This document shows, in pieces, positions 1-10,080 of a stretch of DNA of 64,000 bases; positions within the stretch are counted from its first letter, which is position 1; every line of letters starts with the position of its first letter. Origin of the DNA: Methanobrevibacter sp. (GTDB lineage: Archaea > Methanobacteriota > Methanobacteria > Methanobacteriales > Methanobacteriaceae); assembly GCA_017434555.1 (NCBI GenBank), contig JAFRFB010000003.1, positions 34,210 to 98,209 of the forward strand. Direction: 5' to 3'. Position numbers and translations under genes: made by a program. Below the pieces are notes generated by a model. It did not search any database, was not told where the DNA came from, and saw only the letters and a program-made list of their open reading frames with translations.

Positions 1-267
1 CATACTATTGAATGTCAAGTGCAAGGTTCACCGGAATGGCGTGTAGGTGAATGGGTTAGAGTAATATTCCCAAGTTTCGGTGAAAACGGTTACATGTATA
101 CTTCAAGAGCATCACATTCTGATGATGGTGGTGACTGGAATGTTAACCTTGCATTAGTAGATTATCCACCCGGTTGGGGTGCTGAAACTACAGACGACAA
201 TAGTACAGATGATGAAGATTCTGAAAGTACAGATGACACTAGCAGTGACACTACTAGTGAATCATAA
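1..267 (+). CDS. baseplate/tail hub protein, C-terminal end (partial)
   Basis: The frame is open from base 1, so the gene begins left of the window and only its last 88 residues are seen. They contain a motif of the kind found at the C-terminus of gpD/XkdQ-like tail hub proteins (GEWVRVIFPSFGENGYMY), followed by an acidic Asp/Ser/Thr/Glu-rich tail. It sits 20 bases before a gpV-like gene, which fits a hub protein in a baseplate operon. Identification is from context and motif only. Confidence 0.55.
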   Translation, partial: HTIECQVQGSPEWRVGEWVRVIFPSFGENGYMYTSRASHSDDGGDWNVNLALVDYPPGWGAETTDDNSTDDEDSESTDDTSSDTTSES

Positions 268-287
268 AATAGTTTAAGGTTCATATT

Positions 288-1040
288 ATGGGTGATTCAA
301 AAAATATAACTGCAACAAAAGGACGTTTACACAGTCAATTCAGTAATGTAGTTAATAATGTACTAACCAGTAAAAATATTCCCGGTCAAATCCAAAAAGC
401 CGTCGATAATGAAAAAATAAGAACTGGTGTAATTACTAAATTCTATCCATACCTTGACAAAGCAGAAGTCCAATTAGATAATCTTGATAAAACTATTGTT
501 TGTAAGATACTTCATCGTTTTGGTGGTGAAATGATTGATTTTTTCACACCATTAGAATATGAATCTGATTACTGTGAAAACCTCCATGAACCTTATATTA
601 TTCCTAAAGCAGCACAACATGTTTGTGTCTTAAATATTAATGATGCTGATAGTGAGGAGAATTTAATTTTAGGTTACTATCAAAATGAGGAGATTGTTGG
701 TTTTGACCCTGCTAAACCGGGTAATGTTAAACTTGCTTTTTTAAGAGAGACTAATGAGTATTGGATTGAATTTGGTAATGATGGTTTAAATATAAGATTA
801 CCAAATAAACCTGAATTAGCTTCAGGATTATTAGATGAAGAAATGGAGGATGTGGATTATGTTTCCACCTCTGACGTCACATCATTAGTTAATGATTCTG
901 TTAATGAAGCAGTTAATAATATTACTGATGTTGATACTAGTGATTTTTATACTAGAAGTGAAGTTGATGAAATAGTTAATAATGCAGTGGGTAGTGTTCA
1001 GGATTTGATTGGTGACCTTGACGATTATATAACAGGATAA
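288..1040 (+). CDS. baseplate spike/assembly protein, gpV-like
   Basis: 250 residues. After a short helical N-terminus, residues about 45-150 look like the small beta-barrel (OB-like) domain of phage gpV/baseplate assembly proteins (IRTGVITKFYPYLDKAEVQL, then a LCVLNIND-like strand and a GYYQNEE turn). The C-terminus carries a YTRSEVDEIV segment and ends in SVQDLIGDLDDYITG. Nearly the same ending occurs in the 54-residue protein at 13140-13304, so it is probably a shared trimerisation or attachment tail. Between the hub and gp25-like genes this position is the usual place for the spike protein. Confidence 0.6.
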   Translation: MGDSKNITATKGRLHSQFSNVVNNVLTSKNIPGQIQKAVDNEKIRTGVITKFYPYLDKAEVQLDNLDKTIVCKILHRFGGEMIDFFTPLEYESDYCENLHEPYIIPKAAQHVCVLNINDADSEENLILGYYQNEEIVGFDPAKPGNVKLAFLRETNEYWIEFGNDGLNIRLPNKPELASGLLDEEMEDVDYVSTSDVTSLVNDSVNEAVNNITDVDTSDFYTRSEVDEIVNNAVGSVQDLIGDLDDYITG

Positions 1041-1057
1041 AATTGTGGTGATTATTT

Positions 1058-1516
1058 ATTTTACCCGTAGATACAAATAGTTACGATTATAATTTTTACA
1101 AAACCTTAAACGAGGATGTGAAATTAGTAAGTAATGAATATGGAGAATGGGATCTTGATTTTAAAAACGGTGATTGGGTTAATTGTACTGGTATTGATAG
1201 CTTGGTTAATGCTTGTATCATAGCAATAATGACCAGATTCAATGAATTAGGTTACTGTAGTTTATATGAAGATTTCGGTTGCAGAATCCATGAAGTAATT
1301 AAACAATCCAAAGGCAGAAACGCAGCATATAAGATTGAAGTTTATGTTACTGAAGTATTGAATAATATGCGTAGGATTAAAACTGTTAATTGGGTGCAGG
1401 TTACGGATAATCCGGAAGATAATTATTATAATTATAAAATTAGTTTCAGTGTTACAAGTATACATGATGAAGATAATAGTGATGGTGAATTAATCGAGGA
1501 GAGTTTCTATATATGA
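1058..1516 (+). CDS. baseplate wedge protein, gp25/XkdS-like
   Basis: About 152 residues from a proposed ATT start at 1058. Residues of the GTG-initiated part resemble the gp25/DUF2634 wedge family: a GIDSLVNACIIAIMTRFNE helix, then LYEDFGCRIHEVI and a VTEVLNNMRRIKTV strand, ending in beta strands. A GTG at 1118 is the first ordinary start, but the frame is open upstream (ILPVDTNSYDYNF), the only purine-rich site near it (GAGG at 1112) is too close, and GGTGA at 1047-1051 is correctly spaced for ATT 1058. The stop overlaps the next gene start by 4 bases. The function is well supported by order; the start is an inference. Confidence 0.65.
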   Translation: MLPVDTNSYDYNFYKTLNEDVKLVSNEYGEWDLDFKNGDWVNCTGIDSLVNACIIAIMTRFNELGYCSLYEDFGCRIHEVIKQSKGRNAAYKIEVYVTEVLNNMRRIKTVNWVQVTDNPEDNYYNYKISFSVTSIHDEDNSDGELIEESFYI

Positions 1517-2712
1517 GTTATATTATTAATGAGGATGGGGAGAAAATTTATTCTCCAGCTAATTATATTCAACAGTATTATGAGGATATTTTTTTAAGGA
1601 ATCTTGAAAATGCTTATAATAATGGTTTAATATCTCGTAGTGATGAATTCACATCTTATGTTAAATCTAAACAGGATATTAGTAATTTTTATGTGATGAA
1701 CTTATCTGTTTTCAGTGATGAAGTGGATGATGTTTATTATGATATGACTGATGTTTATAATAGTAATAAAGTTGATTATGCTATTAACAATGATTTAGAT
1801 AGTATAGGTGATATTGTTGGGTGTCTTCGACCTGAGGCTACTTATGCTAGTGTATTGTTAACTTTCACTACTGATGAATATGATACTGTTAAAACTATAC
1901 CTGAGGGTTTGCTTGTATCTACTAATGATGGTGTTTATTATCGTACTGTTGAGGAGGTTGAATTAGCCCCTCATACTACTAGTATTAGTATTCAGGCGGA
2001 AGCTGTTGAGGCTGGTAGTGGTAGTCGTGTTTTAGAGGATACTTTAACTAGGATTGTTAGTGATGCTAGTGAAACAAGTATTGGTGTTAACCTTAAAACT
2101 GTTACTAATACTGTGAATAGTAGTGGTGGTGTTAATGGTTTTAATGATGATGATTACCGTGATTTGATTTTGAATCATCGTAAAGAGAATATTCGTGGTA
2201 GTTGGGAGGCTTTTGAGAAGTTTTTCAGTAATTATGATGGTTTGAATAGTTGGAAAGTAGTTCCTAATTGGGATGTTACTGGTACTATTAAGGTGGTGTT
2301 GGATCCGGGTACTCCTTATCAGTTGAATGATGTTTATAATCAATTAAAAAGTAGTGTTTGTCAGATTGATGATGATATTACTATGTTTAGTTATGAACCT
2401 GTACGTATTAGTATTTATGCTAGTTGTAATGTTGATATTGATTTAGTTAATCCTTATAGTAGTATTGAAAAGGAGGCTATTCAGTCACGTATTGTTGATG
2501 CTATTATGTTATATGTTAATGGTGATGTTACTAATTTTAAGGGTTTGAGTATTGGTGAGGATTTTATTCCTTATCAGTTGGGTGTTTTTATTAAGGGTAT
2601 TGTTCCTGAGTTGAAGAATATTACTTTTAAGTATCCGTCTGCTCCGGTTACTATTGAGGATGAGCAGAAGGGTGTTGTTACTAGTGATGATATTATTATT
2701 GAAATGGAATAA
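1513..2712 (+). CDS. baseplate J-like protein (gpJ/XkdT family)
   Basis: 399 residues, the usual length of the family. It has the family architecture: N-terminal helical part, then a VDYAINNDLDSIGDIVGCLR segment, a beta region with a TIPEGLLVSTNDGVYYRT core and the central VNSSGGVNGFNDDDYRDLILN motif region, and a C-terminal domain with KFFSNYDGLNSWKVVPNWD. gpJ forms the baseplate wedge periphery and is found in contractile-tail phages, so its presence implies a myovirus-like tail. It follows the gp25-like gene with a 4-base overlap. Confidence 0.85.
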   Translation: MSYIINEDGEKIYSPANYIQQYYEDIFLRNLENAYNNGLISRSDEFTSYVKSKQDISNFYVMNLSVFSDEVDDVYYDMTDVYNSNKVDYAINNDLDSIGDIVGCLRPEATYASVLLTFTTDEYDTVKTIPEGLLVSTNDGVYYRTVEEVELAPHTTSISIQAEAVEAGSGSRVLEDTLTRIVSDASETSIGVNLKTVTNTVNSSGGVNGFNDDDYRDLILNHRKENIRGSWEAFEKFFSNYDGLNSWKVVPNWDVTGTIKVVLDPGTPYQLNDVYNQLKSSVCQIDDDITMFSYEPVRISIYASCNVDIDLVNPYSSIEKEAIQSRIVDAIMLYVNGDVTNFKGLSIGEDFIPYQLGVFIKGIVPELKNITFKYPSAPVTIEDEQKGVVTSDDIIIEME

Positions 2713-2761
2713 AATAATTTAAATTATTAAATTTTTTTTTTATTTGTTTTTTTTTGTAGTT

Positions 2762-5659
2762 ATGGTTGAGAATAGTTTACAATCAATGCTTGATAAATAC
2801 TCATTTTTCTTTAATAAAAATGAGGGTTCTAATTTTTATAAAGTTGTTGATGTTAATAATGAAAATTTCAAATTATTATATAATAGTTTGTTTCAGGTTT
2901 ATGAAAGTTTTCATTTGAATAAAAGATTGTTGGTTTGGAAGGAGCAGAGTGTACCTTATGATTACAGGATTCATTTTGTTTGTAATTATCCTAATATTAA
3001 AAGTGTAAATATATTAAAAAATGACACTCTCATATATACTAACTCATATGAAAGAAGTGAAAATAAAACAAACTTTCAATTTACTTACATTTGCAACTAC
3101 ACAACTTCAAACAATTCCCTTGTAAATGCATATAAATGCACTTCTTGTGGTGAAATCTACTTCGACACCACCACACCATTAATATGCACAAATTGTAACC
3201 ATGAAAACCTAGAACAAATCAACATTTACCAATGCAATAATTGTAATGAAATATACTTAGGCAACACAGAAGAACCATGCACACACTGCAACAACAACGA
3301 ATTCACACAATTACAAGCATACTACTGTAATAATTGTAATGAAATATACCTCAGCGAAACAGTTCTAAGTGAATGTCCTAATTGTCAAACACCTTACACT
3401 TCAAGACCCAACAGAACATTATACTATGATGAAGACAACATAAACATAAATGATAACAGTATAAACCTAAATGAAACAAACGAAACTGAAGACACAATAA
3501 TAGATACAATAATACTGAATCCACCTGAACCGGAAACTGAAAGTGAAAGATTCATTAACTCAGCAGATGATGTGGAGTCAACACCGGAAAACCCATATCA
3601 TATACCAATACCAATAATACCCGATGATAAATTCTTAATCACCGTTGAAACATATGATGAATATATTGTCTCAAAAGGATTTCCAGAAAACGACACTCCA
3701 ACATATGATAGTAACGGAAGATTAATTGGTGATCCATTCGACCATGATTACAGTTTAGACCAATACGGTAAATTAAACCAAATACCAAGAAAACAATATA
3801 TAGAAGTAACCAATCCTGAATTATATCATCTAACTGAACCCCCATATAATAATCGTGGAACAGAAGATGATTATCATTACATGAAAAGAATACTGGAATA
3901 TAACCTAAGATTATGGGATACTCCAGCACCAGTATTAGAGATTTGGAAACTATACGGTTTACCTGCAACATTACTAAACCGTGAAAGATTACTAGTCAGA
4001 ATGTTTGATGAAAACAAACATGAATTCGACAAGGAAACTGGTTTGGTTGGATGTTGGAAACCACAAGTATGGGAGCATAAAGACCGTTTCTGTGATGGTG
4101 GAGGTAGTCTTGGTGAATATTTCTTTGCTGAAGCAGATACTATAAGACCAACAATATGGCAGAATGTTACTATAAAATTCCGATTATTAAATAGTTTTGC
4201 TGAAGAAATAATTGATGATTATCTTGTTGATATTTATTATTATCTTGAAGATGAACATGATAATGTTAAATTATTGAAAGCTGATTATTCAATGGATACT
4301 GCTGTTATTAGTTATAAAGTATTTGAGAGTAATCTTGATAAATCTCATGTTTTAAGGTTTGTTGCACATAAAAATGATGATACTGTTATTGGTACAGAAG
4401 AAATCATAATTAATATAAGGAATTGTGATGATGGTGACTGGTATGTTTCCAGTACTGGTGATGATGTCCTTGGTGATGGTAGTAGGGATAATCCATTCCA
4501 AACACTTAATAAAGCAATTAGTGTAGTTTCAAATGCACGTGATTTAATTGTAGTTAGTGGAGACCTCACTTTATCTGATGAAAACAGCATACCAGTAGTT
4601 AACACTAATTGTACTATACTTGGTTGTGATGATGTTTCCATTACAAGTAATTATCATCGCAGATTCTTCCATTTAGTCGGTTCACATAATATTACTTTAC
4701 ATTTAGTTAACTTATTATTGAAAACCAGTGAAGTAAGCACTAGTATTAAATTTGTTGATTTTAAAAATACTAATTCTAATTTTTATGATTATGAAACTGT
4801 TATTATTAATGGTGGATTAGCCGTACTGGAAGCAGATATTAATACTGATAGTTATTATCCTTTTGATTATATTCATGTTAATGGTTCCTTGAAAAGTAAG
4901 GAAGAAGTTCCATTAACTAATAAAAATTTAACCTTAAAATTAAATGATACTAGTTTTGCAACAATTACTACAGATGATAATGGGGAGTTTAATGAATGGG
5001 TTAATATTAATAGTGAATATTCAGAGGATACTCAAGTGTTATCTTTAGTATTTGATCATACTGATTATTTTGAAACCACCAAAGAATGGAATATAACCTA
5101 TAAAGAACCAGAATATCTAAGGGTTAGAATAGGTGAAAGTATAGAATTAACCAGTAGTGGACATGATAGTAATGTTGATGTTTCATTTTATATTAGTGAT
5201 GATACTTTAATTGATACTGTAACCTCTGATAGTAACGGTGATGCAGTATTAGAATGGACTCCTGAATGGGGAACATATACAGTATACACTTATGAGGATA
5301 ATATTGGTGAAACTGTTAAAAATGAATGGTTAATAGACACAATCATAATTATAAGTGAATTATCTAATAATGTTTTCATTGATGATGTTAGTTTCAATAA
5401 TGATGGTGAATTCAATATAAATCAACGTACTATTATTACTTTAAATGATTTAAACGGTTTATTAACAGATTTAGAGTTCACAGATGATTTAAAATATAAT
5501 ATGGTTTATAGTGAGTTGCAAGGTTATTCTGATGATGAATTAACTGGTACTGATTTAACACCAAAAGATTATAGTATACTACAACAGGCCATTACTGATA
5601 TAATTGTTGAAGATAATGGTGATGTTAAAATACAAAGAAACGAGGAAGAAATTATATAA
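2762..5659 (+). CDS. large baseplate/tail-fibre attachment protein with zinc-ribbon insert and parallel-beta domain
   Basis: 965 residues from ATG 2762 (a TTG 18 bases upstream is in a T-run without a ribosome site). Three consecutive CxxC...CxxC zinc-ribbon-like units (CTSCGEIYF, CNNCNEIYLG, CNNCNEIYLSE) lie near residues 125-225. A WYVSSTGDDVLGDGSRDNPF motif near residue 560, typical of right-handed beta-helix adhesins of methanogens, precedes Ig-like strands. The N-terminus (KVVDVNNENFKLLYNSLFQVYESF) is in the place of tail protein I, directly after gpJ. Roughly 3000-4050 is A/C-rich whereas its flanks are G/T-rich, suggesting a mosaic gene. Confidence 0.55.
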   Translation: MVENSLQSMLDKYSFFFNKNEGSNFYKVVDVNNENFKLLYNSLFQVYESFHLNKRLLVWKEQSVPYDYRIHFVCNYPNIKSVNILKNDTLIYTNSYERSENKTNFQFTYICNYTTSNNSLVNAYKCTSCGEIYFDTTTPLICTNCNHENLEQINIYQCNNCNEIYLGNTEEPCTHCNNNEFTQLQAYYCNNCNEIYLSETVLSECPNCQTPYTSRPNRTLYYDEDNININDNSINLNETNETEDTIIDTIILNPPEPETESERFINSADDVESTPENPYHIPIPIIPDDKFLITVETYDEYIVSKGFPENDTPTYDSNGRLIGDPFDHDYSLDQYGKLNQIPRKQYIEVTNPELYHLTEPPYNNRGTEDDYHYMKRILEYNLRLWDTPAPVLEIWKLYGLPATLLNRERLLVRMFDENKHEFDKETGLVGCWKPQVWEHKDRFCDGGGSLGEYFFAEADTIRPTIWQNVTIKFRLLNSFAEEIIDDYLVDIYYYLEDEHDNVKLLKADYSMDTAVISYKVFESNLDKSHVLRFVAHKNDDTVIGTEEIIINIRNCDDGDWYVSSTGDDVLGDGSRDNPFQTLNKAISVVSNARDLIVVSGDLTLSDENSIPVVNTNCTILGCDDVSITSNYHRRFFHLVGSHNITLHLVNLLLKTSEVSTSIKFVDFKNTNSNFYDYETVIINGGLAVLEADINTDSYYPFDYIHVNGSLKSKEEVPLTNKNLTLKLNDTSFATITTDDNGEFNEWVNINSEYSEDTQVLSLVFDHTDYFETTKEWNITYKEPEYLRVRIGESIELTSSGHDSNVDVSFYISDDTLIDTVTSDSNGDAVLEWTPEWGTYTVYTYEDNIGETVKNEWLIDTIIIISELSNNVFIDDVSFNNDGEFNINQRTIITLNDLNGLLTDLEFTDDLKYNMVYSELQGYSDDELTGTDLTPKDYSILQQAITDIIVEDNGDVKIQRNEEEII

Positions 5660-5961
5660 TGGTTGATAAAGATTGTGGGGAAACTAATAATGAGTGTAAA
5701 TATTTACATCATGAACCATATTACACTCCTAATAATTATGATTTATTCTTTGATTATAATAATATACCTGTAAATATACCTATTGAAAAAGCAAATGACT
5801 TACGTAATAGGTTGCAGAAATTAATGCCTTTAACAAAAATAATCCATTTAAACATGAATAGTGAAACATTAAAAGAAGATAATAATATCCACTTACACTC
5901 ATCAATGAAAATAAACAATCCCGATAATAATGATACTATGATGGAGGTTAACTTTTTATGA
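5659..5961 (+). CDS. hypothetical tail-operon protein
   Basis: 100 residues with no family I recognise. The start codon shares one base with the preceding stop (TAATG), with CGAGGA upstream as ribosome site, and its end overlaps the next gene by 4 bases, so translation is coupled. Composition is Asn/His/Asp-rich (CKYLHHEPYYTPNNYDLFF near the N-terminus). The operon position suggests a baseplate or fibre connector. Confidence 0.6.
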   Translation: MVDKDCGETNNECKYLHHEPYYTPNNYDLFFDYNNIPVNIPIEKANDLRNRLQKLMPLTKIIHLNMNSETLKEDNNIHLHSSMKINNPDNNDTMMEVNFL

Positions 5962-6647
5962 ATATTAATATTAAAGGCACATATAAATTCAAAATAAAAC
6001 TAAGTAATGGGGAATACCGTGTTATAACTGGTGAGAATCTTATAACTTTCCTTGGTGAATCATTCTTCTTAAACCGTCCGATTAACAATAATTTTAATGC
6101 AATGAAATATATTGTATTGGGAAACGGTACTAATCGTCCTCGTAAAATGGACACTAGTCTTGGTAATGAAACAATACGTAAAGAATGTGTTAAAAAAGCA
6201 GACTTGGATAATAAAAGAATACTATTAACTGTTAATTTTGATATTAATGAATTATTAGGTACAACTGAAATTGGTGTTGCTAATGATGATATATTAATCT
6301 CTCATGATGTTTATGAAAAAATAACTAATAGTACATTAGAAAGTAGTATTGGTGAAGTTGAAGTAGAATACAGTTTCCAATTATCCACCTCAGCAATACG
6401 TAGTGATTGGAACGAACTAACCAGTACATATAATGGTTATAATATTTACTACACTAATGAACCTAACGAAATTATTGGTGTGTTAGAGGAGAATACTAAT
6501 TGTGGTTATCGTAAAACAAGTAGTTTAAATGAATTATCACAATATATGGGAGCTTATTATTATGACCGTGGATTAGGTTACTTATATATAAGGAATACTA
6601 AAGGAACTAATCCAGTTAATGATACTATACTTGTTCAAACAAAATAA
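5958..6647 (+). CDS. putative baseplate/tail-fibre connector protein
   Basis: 229 residues, all predicted beta. It starts by ATGA overlap with a GGAGG ribosome site at 5944. A segment GESFFLNRPINNNFNAMKYI followed by VLGNGT resembles the start domain of several phage fibre-adaptor proteins, but I do not recognise a named family. It ends just before a gap with a new ribosome site that leads the 794-residue fibre protein. Confidence 0.5.
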   Translation: MNINIKGTYKFKIKLSNGEYRVITGENLITFLGESFFLNRPINNNFNAMKYIVLGNGTNRPRKMDTSLGNETIRKECVKKADLDNKRILLTVNFDINELLGTTEIGVANDDILISHDVYEKITNSTLESSIGEVEVEYSFQLSTSAIRSDWNELTSTYNGYNIYYTNEPNEIIGVLEENTNCGYRKTSSLNELSQYMGAYYYDRGLGYLYIRNTKGTNPVNDTILVQTK

Positions 6648-6697
6648 AAAAAAATTAAACTATAAAAAAAAATATAAGAGGGGAATTTAATAGATTT

Positions 6698-9082
6698 ATG
6701 GCTGATAATTGTAATCCAAATTATAAAAATTTAAGTCGCATACAATCATTCAGTGAACAAAGATATGTTACCGTTCAATTAATGGAACAAGCTTGTATGA
6801 ATGATGAATACTTAAAACAAACAACCGATGAATTATCATATTTATCACCACCAGCAGTAAGAAAAGTATTCAATCCCGTTAATGTTGACCCAAGTCAAAG
6901 TTGGGGTTATCAAATCAATACTGACAATACCATAAGTTTTAATTCATCCACCACTAAAGATGTTTTCGTTGACTTCACAGAAGAAACAATAGACTTAGTG
7001 GATATGGAAAACACTACCTGTGACATTATAGTACCAACTGGTGGAACCAGTAAAGTTGCAAGATTAACCGTTCATGAAGATTCAACATTAAATAAAGAAA
7101 CTACAGATTGGGATGCACGTGCAGGTACAAATGAATTCTGGTATGTAGGATATGATAAAAGTAAAACATACCAATCATTACCTGAATGGGATAATAATAT
7201 ATGGGATAAAAAAATACCATCAATCGTCCGTGCACAAACAATAAAAATCAAAAACATAACCACTAATAAAAAAGCAAGATTAAGTGGTGTAGTTTTAAGA
7301 GTACACTACGGTGGAGGTGTTACTTCAAATGTTGGTTCACCTTTATATGTTCAACTAAGAAAAACACATAAAACAAAAGTTGAAAAATATAATATGACTG
7401 GTGAGTTCGGTAATAAGGAATTCAAATTCGAATCATATGATCCTAAAGAATATGAGGAGATTTATGTACCTGATAGTAATCCTGAGGATGCTTTAGCCAC
7501 AGCAGTTTATTACCCTGACACTACAACACCCGGTAATGTGACTATTAGTTTTGATAATCCTCCTGCTGTTGAAGCTGATACTACTTATGCATTAGTTTTT
7601 GCAAGTCCGTTATCTCATTATGCTCATGCTCCACGTATTGGTGGATGGGGTCGTAAATGTGACCCTGACCCATACAGTGATGGTTTTGCGTTCATCTCAG
7701 AGGATAATGGTTATACTTGGAACCGTTACGGAAAAGATGATTACACTGAATCATATAGTTTTGGTAAAAGATGGCCACGTGATTTTGCTTTTGAATGCCA
7801 TATACTAGAATATGATGATGAATTCACAGCTAATGCAGAGGAAGCATTGTATTTAAAACCAATTTATACTAATCCTATTCGTAGGGTGCAATTGTCAAGT
7901 GATGCTGATAAAAATAATCAGACTATTATTTATGAGGTTTCAACTACAGGACATCCTGATGATTGGATTGATGTTACTAGTTCACGTCTTGCTGTTTTCG
8001 ACCCTGATGAAAATGGAGAGTATTCACGTGTTTTATTTGCACGTGCAAGAATGAAAACTACTAATACTGCCAATAGTCCTACTATTAAAAATATTCGTCT
8101 TGGTATTGTTACAGAGGTTCCTAAAGAAATGTATGTCCGTACGCATTATTATAATCCAAATACTGAACCTATGCTTGGAGCGAATATGTGGGGTCGTTTA
8201 TATGCTCCATTTACCACAGAACCCTCCACGGATTGTAGTGTTGAAATCATAAGTAATCGTTTAGATAATGAGAAATTTAAAATTATTAATCCAATTAATT
8301 TAAGTGAGTATTCTTGGATTGATGGTATAGATGAAAGTGATGTTACAGATAAAACTGAATCACAATTAATCCAATACTTAACTGATAATCCAAGTAAAGT
8401 AACATTACTGGAAGAAAACAATATTTATGTCCTCGGTTTCTTTACAGAAATAAAATTAAATAACAGTCCTGCTTATCCATTAAAAGGTTGCTACTTACAA
8501 CCAGCTAATAGTAGTATAAGAGCATTTAACTTTGGAGAATGGTATGATTTCACATTTGATTATACAGATAATATTTTAACATTCCATGAATCAATATTAA
8601 CCGACCAGTTAATTGAGGGAACTTTACAAATAGATTATAATCCTGTTTTTATTGATAATTTAACTAGTTTAGAAGTGGGTCGTCGTGTTGATTCTGATAT
8701 GGGTGTTGATGAAGGTTTAATATTAGATTATTTCAAAGAAACTTTTGTTATTACAAGTGAGCATATTGAAACACGTACTGTTAACTTAAGAGTTTCACCT
8801 GTTGACCCTATCCGGTCAGTAGTGTTGAATAAGGATACTGATGATGAAACTGTTTTGAATGAGAATGTTGATTATACTGTTGATGCTGATAATAAAAAGT
8901 TAATTTTTGGTGTTGTTGGTAGTGATGGTGTTTCTTCAAGGTTGAATCTTGGTGATACTTTAACTGTTGTATATACTCCTTGTATTGAAGATGCAGGTAT
9001 TAGTATTGGTTATCATGCGCATCGTAGTGATAAACGTAAAGATGTTCATATAGAACCGAATTACCTTGAGTATAAGGTGTAA
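6698..9082 (+). CDS. large tail fibre/structural protein
   Basis: 794 residues. N-terminal helical segment (residues 1-50) is followed by beta-rich repeats, including VRAQTIKIKNITTNKKARLSG-like strands that look like jelly-roll or carbohydrate-binding modules, and a HYAHAPRIGGWGRK loop. GAGGGG lies 20 bases before the ATG. It follows baseplate genes and precedes a classic fibre-tip gene, so a distal tail role is the best inference; no enzyme motif is seen. Confidence 0.55.
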   Translation: MADNCNPNYKNLSRIQSFSEQRYVTVQLMEQACMNDEYLKQTTDELSYLSPPAVRKVFNPVNVDPSQSWGYQINTDNTISFNSSTTKDVFVDFTEETIDLVDMENTTCDIIVPTGGTSKVARLTVHEDSTLNKETTDWDARAGTNEFWYVGYDKSKTYQSLPEWDNNIWDKKIPSIVRAQTIKIKNITTNKKARLSGVVLRVHYGGGVTSNVGSPLYVQLRKTHKTKVEKYNMTGEFGNKEFKFESYDPKEYEEIYVPDSNPEDALATAVYYPDTTTPGNVTISFDNPPAVEADTTYALVFASPLSHYAHAPRIGGWGRKCDPDPYSDGFAFISEDNGYTWNRYGKDDYTESYSFGKRWPRDFAFECHILEYDDEFTANAEEALYLKPIYTNPIRRVQLSSDADKNNQTIIYEVSTTGHPDDWIDVTSSRLAVFDPDENGEYSRVLFARARMKTTNTANSPTIKNIRLGIVTEVPKEMYVRTHYYNPNTEPMLGANMWGRLYAPFTTEPSTDCSVEIISNRLDNEKFKIINPINLSEYSWIDGIDESDVTDKTESQLIQYLTDNPSKVTLLEENNIYVLGFFTEIKLNNSPAYPLKGCYLQPANSSIRAFNFGEWYDFTFDYTDNILTFHESILTDQLIEGTLQIDYNPVFIDNLTSLEVGRRVDSDMGVDEGLILDYFKETFVITSEHIETRTVNLRVSPVDPIRSVVLNKDTDDETVLNENVDYTVDADNKKLIFGVVGSDGVSSRLNLGDTLTVVYTPCIEDAGISIGYHAHRSDKRKDVHIEPNYLEYKV

Positions 9083-9135
9083 AAAAAAGAAATTTAATAA
9101 TATTTTTATAAGAGGTTAAAAAAAAGGAATATATT

Positions 9136-10056
9136 ATGGCTGGTAATGATGAAACATTGGAATTAGAACACATCGGAGACGAGGAAAATAATAGTGGAAC
9201 CGAATCCACAGAATCCTCATATCATCAAAGATTTGTTACAAGAGTATTCCATGAAAAAAACAATCAAGTAATCGGTGCAGAAGTAATAATCTACGATGAT
9301 GACCAAAACAAAATAGATAGTATTGTTGTAGCTGACAGCACAAGTCTTGAAGAATTCCAAACAAAATGGGAAAACATCAGTAAATACTACGTACTTAACG
9401 AGGATGCTGATTTATCCAGTGATTTACAAGAATTAGTAGATAATGGGGATTTAACAACATTACAAGAAATATTAACTAATACTGATGATACTACCAATAT
9501 TAATGCAACAACTTTAAACGGAACTTATAATGCTTCTAGTTTTGCATCATCAGATCATGAACATGATGATAAATATTGTATAACAAATCACCAATCCAGT
9601 AATAAAGACTATGGAATTGCAACAAGTAACTTCTATGGTCATGTTAAAATCGCAGATAATTTGAATGATTCAACTTTTAACGAAGCTACTGCTTTAAGCA
9701 GTCATCAGGGATACGAGTTAAATCAGAAGATTAACACTGTTGATGAAAAGTTTAAATGGTCTAATGTTATATCTGTTGGTAGTTATATTAAATACAGGGT
9801 TAATGAGGATTTAAGATTAGTTGTTTGTAATTATAATCGTAGTAATTACACTGGTTGTAAAAATACAACTGGTGTGAAAACATTACATGGTGAGGGTACT
9901 ATCCCGTCTTATTATGCACCAACAGGTAGGGTGTTAACTCCTTTGTACAGGGGTGACCTTACTTTATATTATAATACTGATGGTAGTATTAGTTTATATA
10001 ATTTAACTACTATTAAGAAGTTTAGTATTCATGCTCAGGTAATGTGGCACTACTAA
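9136..10056 (+). CDS. tail fibre protein with collar-type repeat
   Basis: 306 residues. It contains the fibre repeat motif GIATSNFYGHVKIADNLND and ATALSSHQGYELNQKI, which is common in phage fibre proteins, then a beta-rich tip ending in FSIHAQVMWHY. Similar HY endings close the fibre proteins at 15668-18550 and 19358-19993. The N-terminal DETLELEHIGDEE part is acidic. Probably a trimeric fibre whose C-terminus touches the host surface. Confidence 0.75.
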   Translation: MAGNDETLELEHIGDEENNSGTESTESSYHQRFVTRVFHEKNNQVIGAEVIIYDDDQNKIDSIVVADSTSLEEFQTKWENISKYYVLNEDADLSSDLQELVDNGDLTTLQEILTNTDDTTNINATTLNGTYNASSFASSDHEHDDKYCITNHQSSNKDYGIATSNFYGHVKIADNLNDSTFNEATALSSHQGYELNQKINTVDEKFKWSNVISVGSYIKYRVNEDLRLVVCNYNRSNYTGCKNTTGVKTLHGEGTIPSYYAPTGRVLTPLYRGDLTLYYNTDGSISLYNLTTIKKFSIHAQVMWHY

Positions 10057-10080
10057 AAAGAGTATAAAAAAAAGAGGATA

